Positions 35,928 to 48,535 of a stretch of DNA of 64,000 nt are shown here, one piece after another. The notes below the pieces were generated by a model. It had not been told where the DNA came from. It saw only the letters and a program-made list of their open reading frames with translations, and did not search any database. Source of the DNA: Thunnus maccoyii (taxonomy: Eukaryota; Chordata; Actinopteri; Scombriformes; Scombridae); contig NC_056545.1 in NCBI RefSeq assembly GCF_910596095.1, positions 27,613,067 through 27,677,066 of the forward strand, given 5' to 3'. The position numbers and the translations under genes are program-made. Within the stretch, counting starts at the first letter, position 1, and the number at the start of each line of letters is the position of its first letter.

Positions 35928-38900
35928 ATGGTTGTCTTGAGGATAAGAAATGCGCACAAAAGGAAATATGCACTTATCTGCCTGTGCATTGCTGGCTTCA
36001 TCATGTACAGATATCTCGGGTAAGTCAAGTTCTGACCAACTTGTTGTTGAATATGTTTCCATTAGAGCTACTTTGAGACTGTTTGTGCTTACTAATGTAC
36101 CTTATAACAGTGAAATACAATGACCCGTTAATATAGCAATAGCAATAGCAAGCTCTTGTTTCTGCAGGGATATGGTTATACTGTTAGAGACAAAATGTGA
36201 CTGTACTTAAAAATGTGATGAAAAAACCTAAAGGCATTGGGGTGTCACAGACACACTATAAAATACACTTTTATAGGAATATTACAGGCTATTGAGGCTC
36301 ATATGAAGTGTAACAGTGTCACTGGATGCCACCATACGTCACACTGTATTAATTTCCCTTTAAGAAAATGAACAAAGAGTGACTTTAACTACAACATAAT
36401 GGATGTTATATGAAGAAAAACATTTTAAATTAACATTTATTTTGTAAAAGTTGATACAAAGGGCTAATCCCCTCAGTTAAAGTCTATCTTGCCTCTAAAT
36501 TCTGTTATGTTCCTGCTCCTTTGTGCTCATGTTTTCCAACGCAAGATGTCTGCAAATTCCTATCAAGCATGTCATGTGGTCAATTCAGGCACAATAGCCT
36601 ATGTGCCATATTATGTGAGTGTGACACAAATAAACTACTACTCCTCTCCTAGCATGCCAGCAGGGGGACGGAGGATGAGCAGGAAAGTGGGCCTGAGCGC
36701 CAACTCGTCCCAGTTCACCCTGGAGGGAGAGCCTTTCCGCATCCTCGGGGGATCCATCCACTATTTCCGTGTGCCCAGGGCCTACTGGAGGGACCGCCTG
36801 ATGAAAATGAAGGCCTGTGGCATCAACACCCTGACTACGTAGGAAAACTACTATGGATCCATTTTGTATCTCAAGCCTGGTCACCAGTTGAATGTTAACA
36901 GAGAACATCCTGCACCCTTGCAGGTACGTGCCGTGGAGTCTGCACCAGCCAGAGAGAGGGGTGTTCAACTTCCACACACAGCTGGATTTAGTGTAAGGAG
37001 TAGTGTGAATCTTACTTGACATGAATACAAAACACTCACACTGATTTTTTGCTTGTACAAGTGCTCTCTCAACATTAAACCAAACTCAGTACAATGCCAC
37101 TTCAGAATGCAACCACCTTGCACCACCTCTCTAGCTGTTCTGACAGTATCACCTGCTCTAATGTGGGTTGGTAATACTCTTCCTTTCCTTCTCATCATCT
37201 AAGCCCCTGTGCTCAGGGGAGACGCTAGAGGCAGAGCGTCCCACCTGACAACAGTGGCATCTCCACAACAACAGCAACTTATCAAGCAATTAACGACACA
37301 GTGGTGATAAGTCAAGAGGGATGTAAGGCCTGAGCCTACCGCTGTTGTTGCCAAGCACATTTCACACTTCTCAAACAATGAGATATGGGTTCTCAGTCAG
37401 TCTAAACTTTGTGTTTCTGCAGATAGGAACTGCTTATTGATTGCTTTCTCTGTCTCTGTTTCAGAGCCTATATCAATCTTGCCGCTGAATTGGGATTGTG
37501 GGTGATTTTACGTCCAGGGCCTTACATTTCCTCTGAGCTGGATCTTGGAGGACTACCAAGGTAAGTCATGGTGGATTCTTAACTTTTTTGGGAAAAAATC
37601 TGATTTTGTGTGGTGAAACATAGATAACTGTACATAGAAATCCAGATTTTCTTGTGTAAGCTACATGTATGTATGAAAGCAAGATGTCAGTTTAAACTCA
37701 AAGCTTGTGCACTACTTTTTTCACTGAGCTCTGAATAGTTTATGTCCCTGAATAAATGCAATTAAGTTTTAAGTGAATTTAAAGCAGCAGCACAGAAGCC
37801 ATTTGATCTGAACCACAAAGTACCATTTTTTTGTTGAGTGCAATCAGGGTGAAAAAGTCATATCTTGCTGTAAGGGAAGACTCGCCCAGTGTGTGTGAAG
37901 CTTTGTCCAGTATGTTCGACTTACTGTGCCCCCGTTGTTCTTGCAGCTCTGTGGCTTTAGTCACAACTAAGCACCTTGTTTTCTGTTTCTCTGCAGCTGG
38001 CTCCTCCGTGATGGCAGCATGAGACTGAGGACGACTTACCCAAGCTTCACTCAGGCTGTCAACACGTATTTTGACAAACTTATACCAAAAGTGGTTCCGT
38101 TGCAGGTAGCTTTTTGTCACTCGGCCTGAAAACAAGTCTGCGTGTAGCTGCAGCTACATTTAACTTAATAAAATGTTTGCTTGTGTTTTTTAGTTTAAGA
38201 AAGGGGGTCCTATCATTGCAGTGCAGGTTGAAAATGAATATGGATCATTTGCAAAAGATGAAAGTTACATGCTTTTCATTAAAGAGGTAATGTGATAAGG
38301 TTCCTTCGTTAAACAATCCTACGTGGACAAATACACATATACAAAACTGATCAGTCTGATGATGCTAATATCTTTTTGTTTTATTTTGAAGGCTTTACAG
38401 TCCAGAGGGATCAGTGAGCTTTTGTTCACATCAGACAACCACAACACATTAAAGTCGGGGGGTGTGGATGGAGGTGCAGTATTTATTATTAATACACACA
38501 CATATACACACACACAGAGGTGCAGAGATTAGCTTGTGATCTCCTGTCTTGTAGCCATCAGATCAGTGAAGCTGCAGAAGCTAAATCACAGAGACATCCA
38601 GGATCTCAGTGCTATCCAGGTTTGTATCTCCCCCTTACAGTCTGAATCTGAGGGTGTCAAGTAGACACATGATTATATTGCCGGACAATTATCAGCGTAA
38701 GTTAATAGTTTGGATTGTTTTCTGTTTGTCAGCCCAACAGCCCCACCATGGTGATGGACTACTGGACTGGCTGGTATGATGTGTGGGGTAACCTCCACCA
38801 TGTGCTCCCCCCAGAGGGTAAGGACGGTTCTCCTTGTTAGTGTTGGCTTTATAGATGAAACTGACACCTCTCTATCAATGCTTCCAGCCAGTGACCTTTG

Positions 38901-41900
38901 TTGCATATCATACCCTCTTTTCTCTCCACTCATTCCCTTCCTCTACTCTATCAATTATCTAAAAAAGGTGAAAATTATCCCCAAAAATCTGGGATACATT
39001 ACAACCTATATGTGATGAAATGTCTGATATTTAGAATTGATGGTGTTTCCCCTGATCACAGCTATTTGAAAAGAGCCTAAATAAACTGCAGTTAAATTGT
39101 GTTTAGTTTGCATGTTTCATCCTTTCATGAATTGCTCACATTTCTTGATATCGTATATGCTGCCGAGCACATTTCATTTATTCTGAAGTTCTTCGCAAAG
39201 TTCTCCTCAGTCTAAATGTTGCTTGAGGCTTTTTGACAGACTCTTTGACAGACTTTTTTTCTTTCTTTTAATTTTTTTTTTTTTAGCAATTTTTGACACA
39301 AAATTTACAGATGTTGGTAAAATCCAATTCTGTGCCAAAACTGAATGAAGATCCAGAGTCACTTTTTGTCCTTTGTCATAGATTAAACCTCTGACATCTC
39401 TTCATCAAGTTTTTATTTTTAGCTTACCCAGTAGCCATATTTAACCTTAAGCCACTCTGAATTGCTGTAAACAAATGCTTTCAATCTCACGCTGTAGTTT
39501 GTTTTAGTTATATTTTCCTACCTCTTTGCTTTTTTGCATGAGAAACGCCAGCTTCACACCAACAATGTAAATTTACATGTAAATGTTAAACCCACTTTTG
39601 TAGCTCCTGATGAGAAGTCAGCAGAGGATTTAAAATATTTCAATGACCTGACTTAAAAACTGCATTAATAAGTTATTTGTAAGTTTTTTTTTCCACTGCA
39701 GGGATTCTAACACTTTGACACTATGTTTCATAGGAGTCACTTTGTTCATTGTCAACATGTTTAATTTCTTGTCAGATATGGTGTCCACTGTGAGAGAAAT
39801 GCTGAGGAGAGGCATGTCTGTCAACCTCTACATGTTCCATGGAGGCTCAAGTTTTGGCTTCCTGAGCGGAGCTCTCACTGATCCTTCCTACAAAGCATTA
39901 GTCCCCAGCTATGGTTGGTTCCTCTGTGTCATGTGCATTGTCAAAAACAAACTAGTGGTGTCTTTGATGCAAATTTACAAAGATTTTATTATAATGATGA
40001 AGCACTCTTCCTGAATTGGAGAGGTTTCTTGCAGTCTACAGAACATTACCCTAAACAACCAGCAGATGGCAGCACATGATAGTTAATCTATGATGTTTGG
40101 CAGATTATGATGCTCCCTTGTCTGAAGCTGGGGAGTACACTCAAAAGTACCATCTCCTTAGGGATCTACTTTCTCGATTCAACAGTAAGTCAAACGATAC
40201 ATATAGATAACAATGAAGTATATGTGAGCATATGCTGTGACTGACTTCTTTGCCTGATCTTTCTGTGCAGGAGGGGAGAGTTTCCTGGACATGCCAGCCC
40301 TGCGTTACAGGGAGGCTTATGAACCAGCTATCATGTACCAGCACCTGTCCTTATGGGACGCTTTGAGCTTCACTGAGGGAGTATGTTTTTAGATGTAAGA
40401 TTGTCTGCATACATGTGATGTATGGATTGATGCTTTCTGTCAAGGAGGTCAATTTAATTATTTCAGTTTTCTCTATAGCCATTTAAATCATCTAAGCCAG
40501 TAAACATGGAGAACCTACCTGTTAACAACAAGAATGGCCAGTCCTATGGATACACACTGTATGAGACCACTATCACCAGTGGAGGCTTATTGAAGTCTGG
40601 AGACAATGTGCGAGACCGTGCCCTTGTGAGTCATCACTGTACATGAAGGCATGATCTCACTCTTTCTGACCTTATGCATTAGGGTGGGTGTGGATGCTTG
40701 ATTGCGTAATGTACAAATAATTTCATACATTATCTTTTTTGTAGTTGCTGAAACTAAACCAAAAGTTTAACATTAGTTTGACATTTTGTGAAATATGCTT
40801 ATTTGCTTTCATGCTGAGAGTTAGATGAGAAGATTCATACCACTCTTTTCTCTGTTAAATATGAATATGAATAGCTTAGCTTAGCATAACAACTGGATGC
40901 AGGGGGTTAACAGCTAGCCTGGCTCTGTCCAAATGGTAAAAATCTGCCTATCAGCTCTTCTGAAGCTCATTAATTAATATGTTGTATCTTCTTTGTTATT
41001 CCAAGCAAAAATCCAAGTATAGAAATGACAAGTTGTGGTTTTATGGGGTGTTGCAAGTGAGAGAATTTCTTGGCCAGGTGCAGTGACTTCCTAAAGTCTT
41101 CTTGTCAGCGCCAGACTTCAGAGGAGACTTCAGATATGAGATATAATACATTAATTAATGAGCATTAGATGTGCTGGTAAACTGAAAACACAGTACTGCT
41201 GTGGTGCTGCATCATATGACGTATCAAGTGCTGCCCCTAGCACATAGGAAGCTGAAGGGCGTTGATATAGTAGTTACCTGGATGTTACTCCAGTACTATG
41301 AGTACATTGCGGGACAATAAAATGCCATGGGTGAGTTGCCTATTGTAGTTTTCTATTTTTGATTAATAATTTGAAAAATAATAATCTGAGCAGTGAGATT
41401 ATGTCTTGAAAGCAGCAGATTAACCAACAATTAATTCATTTTTGCCTTGTAGATACAGACACAAGTGACATCGTTAAAACTACTATAAAAGAAAACAATA
41501 AACTAGTAAACAACGTCTTTAGTTGGGCCAACATTGTATTGAAGTACAAAACAGCTTTTTCTCTGAAAAAAAAGTGTTTTTTCAGGTCTGGCAAAGCTGG
41601 AAATAGGACAGTGGCGTGAAGTGTCACAGGGTGGCTCGTCAAACTATCCCCTTTATTTCAGTCATTGCTGTCAGTGGTCAGTCCATGTTGCTGTTACACA
41701 GTTCAGGAAATACAGCATATAGTGGATGTGAAAAAATGATGACTTAGTTAGCAAAATTAAATCTTTGAGATATTTCATTAAAATAAATGTGTATGTGTTA
41801 TGTACAATGATATAATTTATTTGTCAGCAATTCTTTTCCTTCCTAGGTGTTTGTAGACAGAAGCTACATTGGCCTTTTCAAGCGCCAGAGCCTGGAGCTG

Positions 41901-43250
41901 GCAGTTCCTGATGGTAAGGTATGGCATCAAGTTGGACACTGAAAGGAAATGTCCAATAAACATCATTTGCATTTTTCAGTGCTATGTTGAGGTGTTGCCT
42001 CAAATTTCCAAAAGCATAAAAAGTGATAACCCTACAGGAACGGCGAACCCTAAGTTTATTGGTAGAGAACTGTGGACGAGTTCACCAGGGAAGAGACCTT
42101 GACAAACAACATAAAGGTGATCGACAGACAATACGCAGTTCATTGTTATTCTTGCTATTAAATCACTCAAGCACTCAGTGGATTGTGTACAAGCCAATTT
42201 TGATCTGTGTTATTGCAGGCCTCGTGGGAGACATTTTATTAAACAATATTCCCCTGCAGGATTTTACAATATTCAGCCTGGATATGAAACCCAGCTTTAT
42301 TGATAGGTTTGTATGCTTTATTGAATATAAAGCACTGAATATCACTTTAATATTTCTGTAATAGCGTTTTCTTGTTTCAGTCTTTATCAGGCACCTTGGA
42401 AAACTCTCCCTGAAACTCCCAGCTTCCCAGGTTTTTTCATGGGGAGGCTGTTTGCATACGGGTATCCGAGTGACACATTTGTGAAGCTGCCAGTGAGTTT
42501 AAATGAAACGATTGATTTCTACACCATGTGCATGTTTCTGCATGTGTGTTTGTACGTGAACACATTTAATTGTCCCTGGGTCCATAGGGTTGGGAGAAAG
42601 GTGTTGTGTTTGTCAATGGGCTGAATCTGGGCCGCTACTGGTCCATTGGCCCCCAGCAGACTCTCTACCTACCTGGTCCCTTTCTCAACAGTGGAATCAA
42701 CCAGGTGCACAAACCAGCACTTTTTAAAGGAATAGTTTGACATTTAAGGGAATAGCTAGCTTGGCCCCCCTCTGATGGTAACAAAGCCCACCAACCAGCA
42801 CCAATAGAGCTCACTACTTAACACGTTTTATCTCATTTGTTTCATCCATGAACAACAACTTATCTTTTTTTACACTGTCCTTTTTTAAGTACGGATTGAG
42901 TCTTTATGCTACACTAAGCTAACTGGCTGCTGACTGTAGCTTCATATTTAACAGGCATGAAAGTTTTACCAACTTCTCAGTCAGAAAGCAAATGAGCATG
43001 ATAGAATGTCAAACTATTCCTTTAAAACGTTTTTTCCCCTTGCATTACAATGCAAAAGATTAATTTTACATTTACTACATGTGAAAACACAATCAGATTT
43101 TACTCTAAGAACTCTAACTCTCTCTTCTTTGTCTCTCACATGTTTTCCGTAAAAATAAATAAGGTGATTGTGTTTGAAGAGCAAGAGGCTGACTACAAGG
43201 TCCAATTTGAGGACATGCCTGATCTCGGCATGGCAGCAGACATCCAGTGA
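35928..43250 (+). CDS. Beta-galactosidase-1-like protein (GLB1L2/GLB1L3 type, GH35)
   Basis: Nineteen exons: 35928..36019, 36653..36838, 36924..36992, 37465..37560, 37997..38105, 38194..38286, 38392..38473, 38555..38619, 38733..38817, 39776..39913, 40104..40184, 40271..40380, 40479..40625, 41847..41918, 42038..42116, 42219..42306, 42381..42492, 42588..42704 and 43164..43250; 1908 nt, 635 aa (human GLB1L2 is 636). Residues 15-29 are a hydrophobic signal-anchor. The TIM-barrel begins with [20 protein letters not shown]; the acid/base glutamate is Glu199 (QVENEYGS). The nucleophile motif reads VMDYWTGW, with Asp273 where GH35 enzymes have Glu, and the motif normally YMFHGGTNFGF reads [11 protein letters not shown]. 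The C-terminal beta domains end with [18 protein letters not shown] and SGINQVIVFEEQ. Hydrolysis of beta-galactosides would be the family reaction, but the altered nucleophile suggests weak or no activity. Exon 2 was started at the CTCCTCTCCTAG acceptor because only that site keeps phase. The gene lies head-to-head with ei24. Confidence 0.93.
40770..41115. repeat. MITE fragment (AGTTTGACATT family) in glb1l-like intron 13
   Basis: Starts with AGTTTGACATTTTGTGAAAT and GAGTTAGATGAGAAGATTC, a sequence I recognise as one end of a teleost inverted-repeat element. The opposite end is missing, so about the left 60 percent is present. Confidence 0.6.
42722..43027. repeat. MITE (AGTTTGACATT family), both ends present
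   Basis: Terminal inverted repeats TTTTAAAGGAATAGTTTGAC at the left and its complement at the right enclose about 306 bp, including the family motif CTAAGCTAACTGGCTGCTG. It occupies most of the last intron of the glb1l-like gene and its right end lies about 140 bp before the last exon. Confidence 0.7.
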
Positions 43251-44480
43251 CTGTCATCATCTCCTGTATGGGCATTCTCTTTCTGTGTAAAATATGTGTA
43301 CAAAGTACTCACCACATCAGGCTGAGTCTTTAAAGTTGAGGATAATATCAGTGTTGTTATATCATAGTTACTAATATAACACCTTGATCAAATCTCTACT
43401 GCGCATACATACACAGTACAAAAAACACATACAGCCAAATATTTAGCTACATCAACTTATCAATCAAAGACAGAGAGGCATGATTGTATGGGAACAGTTT
43501 ATAGCTATGTACATACAGTACCTTTAGTTACAGTGACTCCTTAGACATAGAGCAGAATTACCAAGTATATCCTTTTACCCGTGGATTCCTAGTTAAAGAG
43601 TAACAATTTCTGTCTGGAGATGGCAGTTATATTTCATGTTGTTAGATTTGTATTGCTTGCGTGAATATTCTGCAGAATGTGTTGGGCAGCAGTTACTGAA
43701 CTGAACAGGTTTATGGGATAATATAAGTTGAGGCAGGACTGATGTGAACAGCTTTCAAATGAAACACAAGCAGCAGTGTGGCAACATCATTAAGTGAAAG
43801 TTCAAGGTTCTAGATGCTTGTCACAACGATAACTGACCAAACTTTTAACATTCACAGAGTCTGAGAGAACATTAGCATTTGTTAGCAGAGCCGCTGCAAG
43901 TCAATGGGGTATGAAATCATTACTTACAAGCCAGCCATCTGTGGAAGGAATAATTATACTGTGTAATACAGCTATTTGAAAGGATGTGCATCCAGTTTTT
44001 GGAGTAATGACTTCATATCCCATTTACTCTCACAAGCACAGCACACAACTAACAAGTGAATGGTACCAGATACTCTGAAACAATAAATAATTCTGCTGAG
44101 AAACCTTCATTTCACTCAGTGAGATCTTAATTAGCTGATGAGGAGGCCTGTGAAGTGGACAGGCCTCTGGGAATACTGAAAGTTCTCTTAAATAACAAAG
44201 ACCTCAGTAGAGTTACAGCATATGAGGAATAAACAAGAGCGTGGAGTAAATGACTGTAAGAGAGGACATCGCTGTTACATTATAATAAATCATTGCTCCG
44301 TGCATGTGTTTCTGTGTGCTCATTGTACGTAGTGTGACAGCGTGGTGTGTTTGTGTGTTGAGGAGTTACACGACTCCTAATTAGTGCTGGGTTCATGGTG
44401 CTATCTAAATAGCTCAGTGTTGTACAGTACAAGTGGTTAGGGTTCAGATCCCCTCAGTGCAGTCTGTCAGTCAGTGCTGA
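43251..44480. other. Downstream of the glb1l-like gene
   Basis: Probably 3' UTR and flank of the glb1l-like gene. No clear poly(A) signal lies close to the stop; an AATAAA occurs near 44084. No other gene is supported. Confidence 0.35.
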
Positions 44481-44499
44481 CTCACCTAAGACAAGGACC

Positions 44500-45000
44500 C
44501 TTTTTATTCCTCTGTGCAGCCCTGTGCCCGACAGCCAGCTCGCTTCAGAACAAAAGGGCCCTATAACTGCTGATTGGATGGTTGGCTGGTGTTGTCTGCG
44601 CTGAGAGGGCTCTTTATTGCTCGCCGTGCCATCTCTTCCTGCAGTTTAAATCGCCTAACATCCTTTGTCTCAGCTCTCCGAGGAGACCTCAGTGGGCAAG
44701 CTCCTTTTGGCAACTCCTTCCAGTGTCTCGCATCAGCCAGTGCTCCGAGCAGAAGAGGCTGGCTTGTTTTTGTGCAGTTGTGCTTTGATACTCTGTGGTT
44801 GTACAAGCACATGGCTTTGTGCTGCCGGGGTTGGACAGGTGTGCCTCCATTTCCAAGCTATGGTGAAGTACAGCTACCGTGCTGTGATAATATTTTTGAC
44901 CCTGGCCATTGCTTTATGGAGCTCTGAGGTTGGCTTAAATCCATGTAATCCCACGGAGAAATGCCTCCCCTGAAACCACAATAAATGTACAGTCAATAAA
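44500..45000. other. GC-richer block between convergent genes, nature unknown
   Basis: Unlike its AT-rich surroundings. On the plus strand it has a TATAACT-like box near 44560, an inverted CCAAT near 44573, a 37-codon ORF at 44860-44973 whose start (MVKYSYRAVIIFLTLAIALW) looks like a signal peptide, and two AATAAA hexamers just after the stop (about 44981 and 44995). On the minus strand it has TTTATT hexamers (about 44502 and 44612) that could end the b3gat1 3' UTR. Sequence alone does not decide between them. Confidence 0.3.
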
Positions 45001-45079
45001 GACAAACAGGGAAAAACAAGGCTTGTTACAAACCACAGTAACCATTTATAAACATGACTAACAGTCTGACCACAGCCAT

Positions 45080-46295
45080 GCTTGTGGTTCTGAGTCTAGT
45101 TAGCAGTGCGCTGAACTAAATGCTAACATCAGCATGTTCACAATAACAATGGTAACATGTTGATGTTGAGCAGATATAATGTTTACTATGCTTACCATGT
45201 TAGTTTAGTGTGTTAGCACACCACTATTTGCTAATTAGCACTAAACACAAAGTACAGCTGAGGCTGATGGGATTGTCATTAGTTTTGCAGGTATTTGGCT
45301 CTTGAGGTTGGTTGATTCAAAAATATTCCAGAGTAACACAGACTGTGTGAGCTGTGTGATTTGGGTGAAGTAGAAAGTGAGTCCCATTTTCTTTTGTACT
45401 GTACAAATTATGATGACTTAAGAGAGTTACTGTTCCATGAAATTGCTCAACAAAACCCTGTAATATTCTGGTGTTCAGATGAGCAAAAACTGGAATGGCT
45501 GTTAAATTCTGATACGTTTAAACTTGCTAACTTTATCTCAAAAGCCTGGAAAAGAAGGCGAGATAGATTGTTTCATTAGTATTTATTTTGATTTTTCAGT
45601 AATACATAGTAAGCTCCTGTCAGTGATTTAGGAGTTCTGCCCTACACAATGATGGTCTGAAGATCTGAAGGTGAAAGATGCTTCAGTTGTTTCTTTATTT
45701 TCTTTCTGCTGTTTGACAATGTATATGCTGTACTCTGGATTGTTTGAATATATGCTGTCTTGTAAGCCCATGTGGGCTGGGCATGCAATAGTATGCACTA
45801 CACAATAATAAAATTTATTTAATTTATTCATTCATTCATTCATTATTTGGTCATAATGGGCAAATGGAAATGTGGACGTGATGATGGTTGTAGAAGAAAA
45901 TTCAGGGGAAATTACAGATCATCCTAAGGGGAACATGAATGTTGTGTCAACATACAGGGCAATCCATCCAATAGTTATTAAGAAATTTCACTCAAAACCA
46001 CAAATGTCAACCTCAGGGTGGCGCTAGACCAAAAATCAGGGAATCACCATAGTTATTAAGATACATCATCTGGGAACCATAATGTTTACAAAATGTGCCA
46101 ATCCATCTGGTAGATGTTGAGATATTTCACTGCTTATGTTAACTTTAGATATCCCTTTGGGGAAAAGTCAGTCAAAGTCAGTAGTCTTCATCCTGATCCA
46201 TCCAACAGTTATTGAGATATTTCAGTCTGGACCTAAGTGGTGAACTGACCGACCAGTATTGCCATCCGTAGAGCAACGCAGTTAGCACGGTAAAA
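45080..46295. repeat. Long teleost dispersed repeat, interrupted by a LINE
   Basis: From the GCTAACATCAGCATG block through AGCTGAGGCTGATGGGA and the ATCCATCCAATAGTT blocks to the GACCGACCAGTATTGCC end, this matches from memory a repeat very common in percomorph genomes. It is split by the insertion at 45299-45843. It lies between the convergent ends of the glb1l-like gene and b3gat1. Confidence 0.65.
45299..45843 (+). mobile_element. 5'-truncated non-LTR retrotransposon (LINE) 3' end
   Basis: The open frame up to 45579 encodes the C-terminal end of a reverse-transcriptase polyprotein: a CELC...HFLLYC zinc-knuckle-like motif followed by WLLNSDTFKLANFISKAWKRRR and a stop. About 260 bp of 3' UTR follow, ending in tandem ATTC units. 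The 7-mer TATTTGG occurs on both sides (45292-45298 and 45844-45850) and is the likely target-site duplication. The clade (L2, Rex or L1-like) is not settled. Confidence 0.7.
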
Positions 46296-46499
46296 AAATA
46301 CTTGTGATAACCAAAACAAAAATGTTTGGCAGGAGACAATTGTGTTATTTAAAGGTAAGATATCTATTTAAAGTAAGGTCCCTATCTTATTTTGCACAGT
46401 GAACCAACTTTTGGACTATCCCCCAAAATAACCCATTTGTGGAAAAGTAGTAATTTGCATTTCTAAATCTCTGCTATTACCTGTGTCAGATGAAGTATG

Positions 46500-48381
46500 T
46501 CATATCTCCACATTAGAGTCTGTAAATCCTTTCTTGCCCTCATTTACCAGCACAGGCTTTTCCGTCCGTGTGTGCCATACTAATACCTGTGGAAAAGGAA
46601 GAAAGAAGAAAGGAAAGTAGAAATACAGTCAGTATGATGAAACACTAATACATACCTTTTGGCTGTGCAATAGTAATAAACCACATCGTACCCTCAACAC
46701 AGTGTTCAGAGGGAGAACCGTTTTAAATGAGCTGTAAGCATAAAGGGTTGGCTGTAAGCTGACAGTTTACTGACTTTAAGAACAAACTGTTATGACAGCC
46801 AAGGATCTCAAGATACATGCTCTTACACCAGCAGAATTTACAGATGCAGCTTGTTTTATTGCCAATTCACAGGGGTTGCACAGCATTTCAAACATTTTCT
46901 CACCTTAGTGCAGTTAGCAGCTTTAGGCTCCAGGTCGCTCAGGGTGACAAGCTCCTTTAATAAACTGCTCTCCTGATAACCTCCTTTCACCCCACGTAAC
47001 TTGAAATAAGCCTGAGGTTTAGACAGAATGAGGCGCAGGTTCACTGCAAAGCCAGCCATGTCGATAGCAAAAGGCCGATGTGGGTCGAATACCGTTTTCC
47101 AGCCGTACACTTTGCCCAAGGTGTTTACTTTAGGGGACTCGTACCGAAGGCCGCCCACAAAGGCCACAGGCCACACTGATACCTTTTTGGTGGATCGCAT
47201 CTGGTAGTTGGAAACAGAGACAGACACACTCACTCATGAGAGTCATTTTGAATTCCATAAATCCCAAAATGTAGCTAAAAACACACAACACAAGTAGGAA
47301 GAGTGTGAAAGGTTTAGGAGGAGGAGACATTGCATCATTTATGTTTTTGCTTTGAAATATATTTCCTCACCTCCTCAAACAGCTCCAGACTGTACGTGTT
47401 GTCATCATCTGCAAAGTAGACAATCCCCGGCTGGCTGTTGTTTACACTGAAGGTCTCCCGCAGCCACCGCAGGGCCAGGTTCCTCTGTATAGTGCCCCGT
47501 GGTATACGGGGGTCCCTTGTGTCCCCGCGTATCTTGTAGTTCCTGGGTGTCTCCACATTGAGGTGGGTGTAGTTGAGTCCCGTCTCCTGGAGGAGATGGC
47601 TGACCAGAGGGGTCCTCCTCTGGGAGTCCTCCACCAGGATCCAGTGCAGGTTGGGCACATGGAGCAAAGTGTTCGCCAGACGTGTCAGCTCTGCCTTCTG
47701 CACTGGCCGGCTGTAGGTGGGAGTGATGACATGGATGGTGGACAGGATGTCGGACCAGGGTGGAGGCCGGCTGTAGACATACTCTGTGCGCACCACCTCC
47801 ACGATGTCCCGGTTCTGCAGTGAGCAGGACTCCTTGAAAGCGAAAGTGTTCCTGGAGCGACCATCACGTCTGTCATCTAGGCAGGAGGGGAAATGATTAC
47901 AATGAGCCTCTGTGTCCTACATTCAAAGATGGATGGAACCTTCATTCTACTACATTAAGCTGCTGTATATTCAGATCCAGCTTGCTAGCTTGTTCTCCTT
48001 AATGAAACAATATGGACTGGATTTAATCTGTAGAGAGGTTGATGCTTAACTGTTATCTTGTAAGTTAGCAGACATAATCTTCTGTGCATTACACTCTGGC
48101 TTCATGGCATTTTATCAACATGTGACCTTTACTCTGAGATTAGAACATACTCACTCACATGCATGCTGTAAGTCACACAAACACCTTTCTGGTACACTGC
48201 TGTGATGAATATTAATGGCAAAAATGTCCACTATCACAAACCATCAACAGACTGTTAAGTACTTTTTACCCTTTCGTGTAGCAAGCAGTGGAGTGATGGT
48301 GCTTTGGTGCCAAACAGTGATGAGCAGTGTCCAAGGCAACACAATCAACACAATGGCGACGATGTCTCGTCTCTTCGGCAT
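46500..48381 (-). CDS. b3gat1: Beta-1,3-glucuronyltransferase 1 (GlcAT-P)
   Basis: Four coding exons: 48270..48381, 47371..47876, 46904..47200 and 46500..46586; 1002 nt, 333 aa (human 334). It transfers glucuronic acid from UDP-GlcA to terminal N-acetyllactosamine of glycoproteins in the Golgi, the key step in making the HNK-1 carbohydrate on neural adhesion molecules. Residues 1-25 are a short cytosolic tail and type II signal anchor (RRDIVAIVLIVLPWTLLITV), nearly identical to mammals. The GT43 catalytic domain starts at about residue 84 (TIHVITPTYSRPVQKAELTR); the metal-binding DDD is at 193-195 (YFADDDNTY), and the catalytic base is the Glu of GGYQESSLL at about 282. Sequon NCT is at 301. 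The stem is divergent, as usual. B3GAT2 is excluded by the N-terminus and the VLVWHTRTEKPVLVNEGKKGFTD tail. An acceptor at 48412 shows that the 5' UTR continues in an upstream exon. Confidence 0.96.
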
Positions 48382-48535
48382 CTCCAGGGTCAGACCTGAG
48401 TCATGTCTCTACCTGCAAGACATATATAGAGGATAGGACGCACAATCATAAGAAGCAGAGGGCTGTGAAATTAGCTTTTCCAATGACCATTTTAATATCT
48501 CACTATCTCGTTTTAAATGTTGTTGTGTATGCATA

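Noticed and set aside
36489-36652. Upstream ATG extension of glb1l-like exon 2
   Set aside because: Phase from the signal-anchor exon joins only at the acceptor at 36653; the upstream part does not align to GLB1L proteins.
44785-44825. Hairpin (GCTTGTAC/AAGCAC) as a microRNA
   Set aside because: The stem is only about 6 bp with a long loop, far from a microRNA precursor.
47442-47823. Overlapping ORFs in other frames at b3gat1 exon 2
   Set aside because: Shadows of the GC-rich b3gat1 catalytic exon.
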